The notes: generated by a model not told the origin, from the sequence alone. Numbered from the stretch's first letter, positions 7,095-13,603 are shown. The stretch: 14,208 nucleotides of DNA from an uncultured Clostridia bacterium (GCA_947171615.1 CAMVYG010000040.1:1-14208); one strand, 5' to 3'. Numbers and translations: made by a program.

Positions 7095-7997
7095 ATGAAC
7101 GGTGTAATCATCCTGGATAAGCCGCCGGACTTCACCTCCTTTGACGCGGTGGCGGTGATGCGGGGGCTGACCCATGAAAAGAAAATAGGACATACCGGCA
7201 CCCTGGACCCTATGGCCACCGGGGTGCTTCCTCTGCTGCTGGGTAAAGCGGCCAAGGCGGCAGACCTCCTGCCGGATACGAACAAGGAGTACCGGGCAGG
7301 CTTTCGCCTGGGAGAGCGCCGGGACACCGGCGACGTGACGGGAACAGTAGTGGAAACGGACAATACCCCGGTTTCCGAAGAAAAATTGAAGCTTGCCATG
7401 GAGGGATTTTTAGGCGGGATCAATCAGATCCCCCCCATGTATTCCGCCGTTTCCATCGGCGGAAAGCGGCTTTACCAACTGGCCCGCAAGGGTATCGAGG
7501 TGGAGCGGAAACCCCGGAGGATCACCATTAGCCGTCTGGAGCTTTTGGAATATGACGAGGAGCGACGGGAGGGTGTATTACTGGCAGCCTGCTCCAAGGG
7601 CACCTATATCCGGGTACTCATTGAGGATATTGCCAGGGCGGCAGGCTCCTGCGGTACAATGACCGCCCTGCGGCGCACCCGCGCCTGTGGCTTTTCAGAG
7701 GCGGAGGCTATTTCTCTGGAGGAATTGAAAGAGCGGGCGGAAAACGGCAGTCTGGGAAACGCCCTGCGCTCTACAGAAAGCCTTTTTGCAGAATATCCCG
7801 CCGTAACTGTAAGCCCCGCTCAGGCGGCCCGGTTCCGCAACGGCGGTTCTCTCTCTTTTGACCGCCTGAAGCTGCCCCGTATTGCGCTTACCGAGGAAAC
7901 GCGGCTGTGCGTTTATGAAGCAAGCGGGAGCTTTCTGGGGCTGGCAAGGGCGGCCCCCCAGCAGGGGGAGCTGCGTTTTTTGAAATTGTTTTGCTGA
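7095..7997 (+). CDS. truB: tRNA pseudouridine(55) synthase TruB
   Basis: Converts U55 of the tRNA T-loop to pseudouridine. The 300-residue protein has GVIILDKPPDFTSFDAV at the N-terminus, the catalytic motif HTGTLDPMATGVLP with the nucleophile Asp at residue 38, KEYRAGFRLGERRDTGD, PPMYSAVSIGGKRLYQLAR, and SKGTYIRVLIEDIA with LRRTRACGF. The C-terminal part is PUA-like but weakly conserved. ATG 7095 is preferred over an upstream start at 7029. It is preceded by AAAAAGGAAAG (7076-7086), and the conserved domain begins at its second residue. It is separated from nrnA by 161 nt and from ribF by a 786-nt repeat-rich gap. TruB next to rbfA and ribF is the usual Gram-positive order. Confidence 0.95.
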   Translation: MNGVIILDKPPDFTSFDAVAVMRGLTHEKKIGHTGTLDPMATGVLPLLLGKAAKAADLLPDTNKEYRAGFRLGERRDTGDVTGTVVETDNTPVSEEKLKLAMEGFLGGINQIPPMYSAVSIGGKRLYQLARKGIEVERKPRRITISRLELLEYDEERREGVLLAACSKGTYIRVLIEDIARAAGSCGTMTALRRTRACGFSEAEAISLEELKERAENGSLGNALRSTESLFAEYPAVTVSPAQAARFRNGGSLSFDRLKLPRIALTEETRLCVYEASGSFLGLARAAPQQGELRFLKLFC

Positions 7998-7999
7998 TA

Positions 8000-8062
8000 T
8001 TAGATTTTAGAAACTGGATGCTGGGCATTAGTAATTAGTTGTTAGCCGTTAGTTGTTAGAGT
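8000..8062 (+). repeat. Nine-unit heptanucleotide tandem array after truB
   Basis: Nine consecutive 7-nt units in strict phase. The first positions are TTAG in seven units and CTGG in two: TTAGATT, TTAGAAA, CTGGATG, CTGGGCA, TTAGTAA, TTAGTTG, TTAGCCG, TTAGTTG, TTAGAGT. It begins 2 nt after the truB stop codon. The first four positions are conserved (YTRG) and the last three vary. Confidence 0.88.
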
Positions 8063-8067
8063 AAGGT

Positions 8068-8092
8068 CAGATGCTTGTGGAGCAATCATCTG
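8068..8092. repeat. Small hairpin following the heptamer array
   Basis: CAGATG (8068-8073) pairs with CATCTG (8087-8092), extended by TTG/CAA after one mismatch, with a 5-nt loop. No T-run follows, so it is not called a terminator. Confidence 0.45.
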
Positions 8093-8116
8093 CTTACCCG
8101 CCGGTTTCTGCTATTT

Positions 8117-8144
8117 GAGATTCCTCGCTTTGCTCGGAATGACA
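8117..8144. repeat. Dispersed-type repeat, copy 1 (GATTCCTCGCTTTGCTCGGAATGACA type)
   Basis: This matches the widely dispersed intergenic repeat that, when mis-translated, gives peptides such as CHSEQSEES. It is oriented so that its reverse complement begins TGTCATTCCGAGC. It lies just left of element A, which carries two related copies. Confidence 0.65.
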
Positions 8145-8157
8145 GGAAACAGGGAAT

Positions 8158-8337
8158 GCTAACCTATACTTTTTCACTGCACTTATTGTCATTCTGAGGC
8201 GTGAAAACGCCGAAGAATCTCGATTAGAAAAAACTGGCGCAAAAAAAGCCTTGTACCCGCTAACTAAGCAAAAACCGAGATCCTTCACCTTCGGTTCAGA
8301 ATGACAGTGAGTAGTGATCGTTAATCTATAGGTTAGC
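8158..8337. mobile_element. MITE-like palindromic element A (about 180 bp, no ORF)
   Basis: The ends are a perfect 11-bp inverted repeat (GCTAACCTATA 8158-8168 and its complement 8327-8337). Inside, both arms carry TGTCATTCTGA in inverted orientation (starting at 8187 and ending at 8306), each followed inward by GAAG(A/G)ATCTCG. Terminal inverted repeats are therefore imperfect but about 40-65 bp long. No transposase or credible protein is encoded. The call as a non-autonomous element is inferred from this structure; a simple decayed repeat cluster is possible. Confidence 0.6.
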
Positions 8338-8348
8338 ACTCAGCTGAA

Positions 8349-8578
8349 TGTAGGGACCGGCCTCCGGACGGTCCGTTATCTCTGCAGAGAATTTACGGCC
8401 CGCCAAGGATGGTGCTATGCCCCAGTGGGGCATGCCCAGCACCGTTCTCGTCTGTCGACTCGGGCGCAAAGTGCCGGTGGCACTTGTCATGCGCCGACCG
8501 TAATGAAATAAAGAACGGTCATAGACGCTTGCCACCGGCAAGCATGACCCGAACCGGCAGGTAAGAACGGGCCCTACA
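8349..8578. mobile_element. MITE-like element B (230 bp) with TGTAGGG termini
   Basis: It begins TGTAGGGACCG (8349-8359) and ends CGGGCCCTACA (8568-8578), inverted repeats with one mismatch. GAA flanks it on both sides (8346-8348 and 8579-8581), a possible 3-bp target duplication. It is packed with small hairpins: GACCG/CGGTC near 8355-8373, GGTGCT/AGCACC enclosing GCCCC/GGGGC (about 8411-8443), GTGCC/GGCAC near 8471-8483, and CTTGCC/GGCAAG (8528-8542). No coding potential is seen. TGTAGGG-ended intergenic repeats occur in many gut Clostridia, to my recollection. Confidence 0.6.
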
Positions 8579-8640
8579 GAATGGTATGCGATGACCTGTA
8601 AGTTATCACAATTCCTTGCCCTAACGTAATATCTAATTTG

Positions 8641-8702
8641 AGAAAGCCGATGCTTTTCGAGCAAAGTGAGAAAAGAGAATCGCTTCGCGATTCAGGCTTT
8701 CT
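8641..8702. repeat. Nested inverted repeat upstream of ribF
   Basis: AGAAAGCC (8641-8648) pairs with GGCTTTCT (8695-8702) and encloses a 7-bp hairpin GAATCGC/GCGATTC (8677-8693, loop TTC). It may be another small repeat element or part of the ribF leader. Confidence 0.55.
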
Positions 8703-8706
8703 CCCA

Positions 8707-8729
8707 AGACAACCGCATAGCGGTTGTCT
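8707..8729. repeat. Perfect 10-bp hairpin upstream of ribF
   Basis: AGACAACCGC (8707-8716) and GCGGTTGTCT (8720-8729) form a perfect stem with an ATA loop. No T-run follows, so it is not a standard terminator. Confidence 0.65.
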
Positions 8730-8756
8730 ATTCAGCGTCCAGCATCTAACATCCAA
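8729..8756 (-). repeat. Reverse-oriented heptanucleotide array upstream of ribF
   Basis: On the minus strand there are four in-phase 7-nt units: TTGGATG, TTAGATG, CTGGACG and CTGAATA. They are the same YTRG class as the array after truB but in opposite orientation. The array ends 27 nt before the ribF start codon. Confidence 0.75.
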
Positions 8757-8783
8757 CACCCTGTGGGAAAGGAGAATGTGGGA

Positions 8784-9698
8784 ATGGTTACCATCACAAG
8801 TATAGAAAAAATCCGGGAAGCCGTTCCCTATTCTCTGGCGCTGGGCGCCTTTGACGGCCTGCATCGGGGCCATATGGCAGTGATCCGGGCAGCGCTTGCG
8901 TCCCCCTTTGAATCCTGCGCCGGAGTGCTCACCTTTGCCGGAAGCCCTTCCGGCGGCCCGGCTGTGCTCACCCAGGAGGACAAGGAAAGTCTTCTGGAAC
9001 AGCAGGGCGTAAAGCGTCTTTATTCCCTGTGCTTTTCCCAGGTACGGGATATCCCGGCTGAGGAATTTTTTTGGGAAACCCTTGTAAAACGGTGCAAGGC
9101 TGCCCAGCTGTGCTGCGGAGAGGACTTCCGCTTCGGAAAAGGCGCGGCGGGCAATGTGGAGCTTTTACAAAGGCTCTGCCAGGAAGCCGGAATAGAGCTT
9201 TGCGTACTTCCTCCCGTACTGGACGGAGCGGAAAAAATCAGCTCTACCAGAATTCGGGCAGCGGTAAAAGCGGGGGATATCCCCCTGGCAAACCGACTGC
9301 TGGGAAGGCCCTTCGGGTTTTCAGGAGAGGTGATCCACGGAAACCATATCGGCACCAGGCTGGGCTTCCCCACGGTAAATCAGGCTATGCCCCAGGGCTT
9401 TGCCCTTCCTCCCTTTGGCGTGTATGCCTCCCGGATCCAGATAGAAAGCACCTGGTATACCGGCGTGACCAATATTGGGGTGAAACCCACCGTAGGCTCG
9501 GACAAGGTGCTGGCAGAAACATGGATCCCGGCGTTTTCCGGGGATCTGTACGGGAAGCGCCTGCGGCTTTCTCTGCTTCAGTTTATCCGCCCGGAGCGAA
9601 AATTCGATTCCCTGGAGGAATTGAAGTTGGAAATTCGGAAAAACGCCGTACAGGCCGGAGAAATTACAGAACAGCATCCCTTTTCGGAACAAGATTAA
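8784..9698 (+). CDS. ribF: Bifunctional riboflavin kinase/FMN adenylyltransferase (FAD synthetase)
   Basis: Makes FMN and then FAD from riboflavin and ATP. The 304-residue protein has an N-terminal nucleotidyltransferase domain with GAFDGLHRGH (21-30), CGEDFRFGKG (111-120) and ISSTRIR (152-158). The C-terminal flavokinase domain has HGNHIGTRLGFPTVN (185-199), PPFGVYAS, NIGVKPT (230-236) and DLYGKRL. ATG 8784 is chosen because AAAGGAG (8768-8774) is 9 nt upstream and the domain begins there; the frame is open upstream to 8724 through repeat DNA. After the strand at residues 48-52 the usual F(D/E)PHP box reads FAGSPSG. It ends at a strong bidirectional terminator. I see no FMN riboswitch in front. 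Confidence 0.93.
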   Translation: MVTITSIEKIREAVPYSLALGAFDGLHRGHMAVIRAALASPFESCAGVLTFAGSPSGGPAVLTQEDKESLLEQQGVKRLYSLCFSQVRDIPAEEFFWETLVKRCKAAQLCCGEDFRFGKGAAGNVELLQRLCQEAGIELCVLPPVLDGAEKISSTRIRAAVKAGDIPLANRLLGRPFGFSGEVIHGNHIGTRLGFPTVNQAMPQGFALPPFGVYASRIQIESTWYTGVTNIGVKPTVGSDKVLAETWIPAFSGDLYGKRLRLSLLQFIRPERKFDSLEELKLEIRKNAVQAGEITEQHPFSEQD

Positions 9699-9706
9699 AA
9701 AACAAA

Positions 9707-9750
9707 GGTCGGGCCGCTTCCGTTAGGAAGTGACCCGGCCAGTTTATTTT
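9707..9750. terminator. Bidirectional terminator between ribF and the convergent gene
   Basis: A 15-bp stem (9707-9721 with 9726-9740, one mismatch and two G-T wobbles) with a GTTA loop is followed on the plus strand by AGTTTATTTT. On the minus strand it is followed by TTTGTTTTTT. It lies 8 nt after the ribF stop and 20 nt from the end of the minus-strand gene, so it serves both. Confidence 0.88.
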
Positions 9751-9760
9751 CAGCCGTTCT

Positions 9761-10642
9761 CTATTCCGTTACGATCTCGGCGTATTCGTCCAGCTCTTTG
9801 ATGTAGCGGTCGCATTCCTCCTGGGTGATCATGCCGCTTTTCACATTGGCCCGATAAGCCTCTTCTGCCATCGCCCGGTGATCCACCTGCTCTGTAGGAT
9901 ATTCCGTTTCGGCGGCCTTCAGCTCTTCCCGAAGATCGTCGAGGAAAAGCATGCCATGCTCCAGCTCCTCCTGCCGGGCCTTTGCCGCTGTTTTTGCAGC
10001 CATGATCTCCGGCTGGGAATCCAGGGCAAATTGGCTGATAAAAAGTCTGTCTGCGGAAGAAGTGGACGAAGCGGCTTCCGCTTGGGCGGGCTCATAGACC
10101 CCTTCGGTTTCTCCGGTGATATAGTAGTAGTCTCCCTTCGTGGTAAAGGAGCCGCCGCAGTTGGGCTTCCAGAGGAACAGCAGATATTCTTCCCCTTCCT
10201 TCAGGGAGGCAAAGTCATGATAGATAATGGAAGGATCAGTCCTGTCTCCCAACATGCGCACGGTTATTTCCTCTGCGGCGGCTTCTCCCCGCAGAGTTTC
10301 TTCAATAGTGATGGTATAATCCATGTGGACTGCCGGATAGGCGGTATCCCCTACGCCCCGAATTAAGAAAGGCTCAGAAACGGCAGAAACCTTTCCCAGC
10401 ACCACCAGAGAGGATTCTTTGATCAAATTTTCCATAGAATAAAGAACGGGGTACCCGAAAATTTCCGTAACGATTTCCGGCAGAGAGCTTTCCTCCTTTG
10501 AACTGACAGAGACAGGCGAAAGTTCTTCTTCCGGTTGGGCGGCCAAAACAGGGGAGCGGAAAAAAAGAACAGCCGCCATTGTCAGAATGGCCGCGGCCAG
10601 GGCGCAGCTGAGAACGGTTAAAAGAATTCCTTTTTTTGACAT
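9761..10642 (-). CDS. Predicted exported or membrane-anchored protein of unknown function
   Basis: I do not recognise the family. The 293-residue product starts MSKKGILLTVLSCALAAAIL and has one hydrophobic segment (about 6-28) followed by SPVLAAQ. This fits a signal peptide cleaved near residue 35 or an N-terminal membrane anchor, with no lipobox cysteine at the right place. A Ser/Glu-rich linker (about 37-55) leads to a likely beta-rich domain (about 75-190: VVLGKVSAVSEP, YTITIEETLRG, ITVRMLG, GEEYLLFLWKP). The last 80 residues are Glu/Ala/Lys-rich and probably helical. The ATG at 10642 follows AAGGGGGA, preferred over an upstream start at 10690. It is transcribed against ribF and divergently from rpsO, breaking the otherwise co-directional block. 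Base composition resembles its neighbours. Confidence 0.8.
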   Translation of the reverse strand: MSKKGILLTVLSCALAAAILTMAAVLFFRSPVLAAQPEEELSPVSVSSKEESSLPEIVTEIFGYPVLYSMENLIKESSLVVLGKVSAVSEPFLIRGVGDTAYPAVHMDYTITIEETLRGEAAAEEITVRMLGDRTDPSIIYHDFASLKEGEEYLLFLWKPNCGGSFTTKGDYYYITGETEGVYEPAQAEAASSTSSADRLFISQFALDSQPEIMAAKTAAKARQEELEHGMLFLDDLREELKAAETEYPTEQVDHRAMAEEAYRANVKSGMITQEECDRYIKELDEYAEIVTE

Positions 10643-10715
10643 GAAAAATCCCCCTTTGAAATGATCCATAAAAACGAACGCCAAAGGCACAGCTTTTCGC
10701 AGCCACGGTTTGCCT

Positions 10716-10721
10716 ATTATA
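10716..10721 (-). promoter_or_regulatory. Probable -10 box for the exported-protein gene
   Basis: The minus strand reads TATAAT here, 73 nt upstream of the start codon. No good -35 hexamer lies 16-18 bp upstream; the best is a poor A/T-rich match near 10739-10744. The assignment therefore rests on the perfect -10 alone. Confidence 0.5.
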
Positions 10722-10799
10722 CAACCGAAGGCGGAAAAACACTTACCGAACCGGAAAATTTTTTAAAATCCCGGAAAAAATAAAAACCCGGGAAAATGC

Positions 10800-10828
10800 T
10801 TTACAACGCCGGAAAACTGTGGTAAAAT
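10800..10828 (+). promoter_or_regulatory. Sigma-A promoter of rpsO
   Basis: -35 TTTACA (10800-10805), a 17-bp spacer and -10 TAAAAT (10823-10828). An A/T-tract region (about 10755-10790, including AAAATTTTTTAAAAT) lies upstream and could act as an UP element. The 304-bp divergent gap 10643-10946 holds this promoter, the opposing -10 box and the rpsO leader, and no further gene. Confidence 0.8.
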
Positions 10829-10834
10829 AAACAA

Positions 10835-10931
10835 GCTGCCCTATCCTCGGACCATGGAAACACCAACCTTGGCCTGTGGATAGACGATCCAAAGGATCGT
10901 CTTGGGTGAATAACAGAGCGGCAAGGGCCGC
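10835..10931 (+). promoter_or_regulatory. Structured rpsO 5' leader (putative S15 autoregulatory RNA)
   Basis: The leader folds into clear elements. The first helix pairs CTATCC (10841-10846) with GGATAG (10878-10883) and continues inward as GG-CCA-GG with CC-TGG-CC (10849-10857 with 10867-10874), with a bulge and a T-T mismatch. A second perfect 9-bp hairpin AGACGATCC/GGATCGTCT (10882-10902) shares two bases with the first. GCGGC/GCCGC (10918-10931) forms a hairpin beside the ribosome binding site. Alternatively GCCC (10838-10841) can pair with GGGC (10925-10928), closing a three-way junction. S15 represses its own mRNA through such leaders in several phyla; its action here is inferred. Confidence 0.6.
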
Positions 10932-10946
10932 AGAAAGGTGAAAATC

Positions 10947-11210
10947 ATGACAAAAGCAGAAAAGACCGAGATCATTCAAAAGTATGCCCGCCACGAGGGA
11001 GACACAGGCTCCCCTGAGGTACAGATCGCCGTTTTGACCAAGCGGATCAACGACCTCACCGAGCATCTGCGTGAGAACAAGAAGGATCATCATTCCCGCC
11101 GTGGTCTGCTCAAGATGGTAGGCCAGAGAAGAAGCCTTCTGAATTACCTCACCAAGATCGATATTGAGCGTTATCGTGCCATTGTCGCGGAGCTGGGTCT
11201 GCGTAAGTAA
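10947..11210 (+). CDS. rpsO: 30S ribosomal protein S15
   Basis: Primary 16S rRNA-binding protein of the small subunit platform. The 87-residue product contains the family signature HEGDTGSPEVQIAVLTKRINDL, LRENKKDHHSRRGLL, and GQRRSLLNYL. Length matches bacterial S15 (about 88). ATG 10947 follows AAAGGTG (10934-10940); a GTG at 10938 in frame overlaps the ribosome binding site and is rejected. It has its own promoter and leader and is followed by a terminator and pnp, the standard rpsO-pnp pairing. Confidence 0.97.
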   Translation: MTKAEKTEIIQKYARHEGDTGSPEVQIAVLTKRINDLTEHLRENKKDHHSRRGLLKMVGQRRSLLNYLTKIDIERYRAIVAELGLRK

Positions 11211-11223
11211 TATGAGGAAACAC

Positions 11224-11273
11224 AGGCTGTGGTTGCAGGCCGTCTGGCCGGCGGCACAGCCTTTTGTTCTTTT
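11224..11273 (+). terminator. Rho-independent terminator between rpsO and pnp
   Basis: AGGCTGTG (11224-11231) pairs with CACAGCCT (11255-11262), enclosing a further GC-rich arm with GGCC/GGCC around a GTCT loop. TTTTGTTCTTTT follows (11262-11273). No convincing promoter lies between it and pnp, so it is probably a partial terminator that lowers pnp relative to rpsO. Confidence 0.85.
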
Positions 11274-11356
11274 ATACCGGGTTTTGGAAGAAATGCCTCC
11301 GCGGTTGGGAAAATTTGGGAGGCCTTACTCACAAAGGAAAGGAAAGTGCAAAAAGT

Positions 11357-13549
11357 ATGTTTGAGAATTTCAAAGTGTATGAAACAGAATTTGCCGGACG
11401 CCCTCTTGTGGTAGAAACCGGGAAAATGGGCCAGCTGGCCAATGGGGAGTGCCTGGTACGTTACGGAGAAACAGTAGTGCATGTGGCGGCAACCGCTTCC
11501 GCAAAACCCAGAGATGGGATCGATTTCTTCCCGCTTTCCGTGGATTTTGAGGAAAAGCTGTACTCTGTAGGAAAGATTCCCGGCTCCTTTTTGAAGCGGG
11601 AGGGCAGACCCAGCGAAAAGGCGATTTTGGTCTGCCGTATGATCGACCGCCCCATTCGTCCCCTGTTCCCCAAGGATATGCGCAACGATGTTTCCATCGT
11701 CTGCACGGTGATGTCTGTTGATCCCGACTGTTCCCCGGAAATTGCCGCTTTGGTGGGTACTTCCATTGCCCTGAGCATTTCCGATATTCCCTGGAACGGG
11801 CCGATCTCCGGCGTTTCCGTGGGCCTGATCGATGGCGAGTTTGTCATCAATCCCACCGCCGAGCAGCGGAAGGTTTCTCAGATGGCCGTTACCGTTGCTT
11901 CTACCTCCGAGCGCATTGCCATGATTGAGGCCGGCGCCAACGAGGTTTCCGATGAGGATATGTACAACGGCATTATGGCAGGTCACGAGGCCAACCAGAA
12001 GATCATTGAGTTTATCAGAGGCATTCAGGCAGAGATCGGTAAAGATAAGTTCACGTACCCCTCCAATAAGCCGGAGGAGGAAATGTTTGAGGCCATTAAA
12101 GCCTTCGCGGAGGACGACGTCCGCGCCGCGCTGGATACCGATGACAAGAACGTGCGGGACGAGCGCCTGAAGCCCGTTTATGAAAAGGTTCACGAGAAAT
12201 TTGATCCCCTTTATCCTGAACAGGAAGCAAAGATCGAAGAGTGCATGTATCTCACCCAGAAATATATGGTGCGCCGCTGGCTTCTGGACGAGCAGAAGCG
12301 TGTAGACGGCCGTGGCATGGACGATATGCGTCCCCTGGCGGCAGAAGTTGCCCTGCTGCCCCGGGTACACGGTTCCGGCATGTTTACCAGAGGACAGACC
12401 CAGGTGCTCACTGTGGCTACCCTGGGCTCTATCCGGGATAACCAGCTGCTGGACGGCATCGACGAGGAAGAAAGCAAGCGCTATATCCACCATTACAATT
12501 TCCCCTCCTACTCCGTAGGTGAGACCCGGCCCAGCCGGGGCCCCGGACGCCGGGAGATCGGCCATGGCGCTTTGGCGGAGCGGGCCCTGGTGCCTGTAGT
12601 TCCCGCCATTGAGGAATTCCCCTACACCATTCGTCTGGTGTCCGAGGTGCTTTCCTCCAACGGTTCCACCTCCCAGGCCTCTATCTGCGGCTCTACTCTG
12701 GCGCTGATGGACGCCGGCGTACCCATCAAGGCTCCTGTTGCCGGTATTTCCTGCGGCCTGATCACCGAGGGAGACCGCTGGATGACCATGGTGGATATCC
12801 AGGGCATTGAAGATTTCTTCGGCGATATGGACTTTAAGGTGGGCGGCACCAAAAAAGGCATCACCGCCATTCAGATGGATCTGAAGATCTCCGGCCTGAC
12901 CCCCGAAATGGTAAAAGAGGCTTTGGAAAAGACCCATAAGGCCAGAAATTACATTATTGACGAGATCATTCTCAAGGCTATCCCCGAGGTGCGTCCCGAG
13001 CTTTCCAAGTACGCCCCCAAGATGCTTTCCACCCAGATCCCGGTGGATAAGATCCGGGAGGTCATCGGCAGCGGCGGCAAGGTCATTCAGAAGATCTGCG
13101 CCGAGTGCGAAATCACCATGGATGTGGAAGAGGACGGCCATGTATATATTTCCGGCCTGGATCTGGAGAAGTGCCAGAGAGCCCTTGACATTATCGACAC
13201 CATTGTCAACGATCCGGAGCCCGGTTCCTACTATAACGGCAGAGTTACCCGTATTATGGACTTCGGCGCGTTTGTTGAGATCGCCCCCGGCAAGGAGGGC
13301 CTGGTACATGTTTCCCGTCTGGATATCAAGCGCACAGAGCATGTGACCGACGTGGTAAACGTGGGAGACGTGGTTAAGGTCAAGGTGCTGGAGATCGATG
13401 ATAAGGGCAGGCTGAACCTCAGCCGCCGGGACGCTTTGATCGATTTGGACGGCGCTGTGCCGGAAAACGATATCTCCGAGGATCGCGGCCCCCGCCGCGA
13501 CCGGGGAGACCGTGACCGCCGCCCCAGAAGAGACCATGACAGACGCTGA
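11357..13549 (+). CDS. pnp: Polyribonucleotide nucleotidyltransferase (PNPase)
   Basis: Phosphorolytic 3'-5' exoribonuclease, a homotrimer in mRNA turnover and RNA quality control. The 730-residue protein has a first RNase PH domain (about 10-220), a helical linker (about 240-310), and a second RNase PH domain. The second domain carries GRREIGHG at 397-404 and GIEDFFGDMDFK at 483-494 with the catalytic Asp486, Asp492 and Lys494. A KH domain with VIGSGGK (569-575) and an S1 domain (about 620-695) follow, then an Arg/Asp-rich tail. All catalytic residues are present. ATG 11357 is chosen because AAAGGAAAGGAAAG (11334-11347) lies upstream and the conserved sequence begins there. The frame is open to 11264 through the rpsO terminator. 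Confidence 0.96.
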   Translation: MFENFKVYETEFAGRPLVVETGKMGQLANGECLVRYGETVVHVAATASAKPRDGIDFFPLSVDFEEKLYSVGKIPGSFLKREGRPSEKAILVCRMIDRPIRPLFPKDMRNDVSIVCTVMSVDPDCSPEIAALVGTSIALSISDIPWNGPISGVSVGLIDGEFVINPTAEQRKVSQMAVTVASTSERIAMIEAGANEVSDEDMYNGIMAGHEANQKIIEFIRGIQAEIGKDKFTYPSNKPEEEMFEAIKAFAEDDVRAALDTDDKNVRDERLKPVYEKVHEKFDPLYPEQEAKIEECMYLTQKYMVRRWLLDEQKRVDGRGMDDMRPLAAEVALLPRVHGSGMFTRGQTQVLTVATLGSIRDNQLLDGIDEEESKRYIHHYNFPSYSVGETRPSRGPGRREIGHGALAERALVPVVPAIEEFPYTIRLVSEVLSSNGSTSQASICGSTLALMDAGVPIKAPVAGISCGLITEGDRWMTMVDIQGIEDFFGDMDFKVGGTKKGITAIQMDLKISGLTPEMVKEALEKTHKARNYIIDEIILKAIPEVRPELSKYAPKMLSTQIPVDKIREVIGSGGKVIQKICAECEITMDVEEDGHVYISGLDLEKCQRALDIIDTIVNDPEPGSYYNGRVTRIMDFGAFVEIAPGKEGLVHVSRLDIKRTEHVTDVVNVGDVVKVKVLEIDDKGRLNLSRRDALIDLDGAVPENDISEDRGPRRDRGDRDRRPRRDHDRR

Positions 13550-13565
13550 GCTTTTTTGAAATGAA

Positions 13566-13603
13566 ACAGGGCCTGCTGTTCTTTTTAGAACAGCAGGCCC
13601 TGT
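13566..13603 (+). terminator. Perfect 17-bp hairpin after pnp (terminator-like, no T-run)
   Basis: Arms 13566-13582 and 13587-13603 are perfectly complementary around a TTTT loop. Position 16 nt after the pnp stop suggests a terminator. The expected downstream T-run is absent on the plus strand and replaced by heptamer-like sequence. On the minus strand the hairpin is followed by TTTCATTTCAAAAAA, only weakly T-rich. Confidence 0.6.

Noticed and set aside
8000..8062. CRISPR-like repeats
   Set aside because: Units are 7 nt and contiguous with no spacers, and no cas genes are in the window.
8094..8339. Open frame giving a CHSEQSEESQ-type peptide
   Set aside because: This is the known spurious translation of a dispersed intergenic repeat, not a gene.
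8326..8664. 112-codon minus-strand frame over element B
   Set aside because: It lies entirely in hairpin-rich repeat DNA with no ribosome binding site or domain.
7998..8783. FMN riboswitch upstream of ribF
   Set aside because: The region is explained by repeats and simple hairpins; I could not find the conserved multi-stem FMN aptamer sequence blocks.
10938..10946. GTG start for rpsO nine bases upstream
   Set aside because: It overlaps the AAAGGTG ribosome binding site that properly serves ATG 10947.
11171..13537. 788-codon minus-strand open frame antisense to pnp
   Set aside because: Same shadow effect; pnp on the plus strand has all catalytic motifs and a good start.
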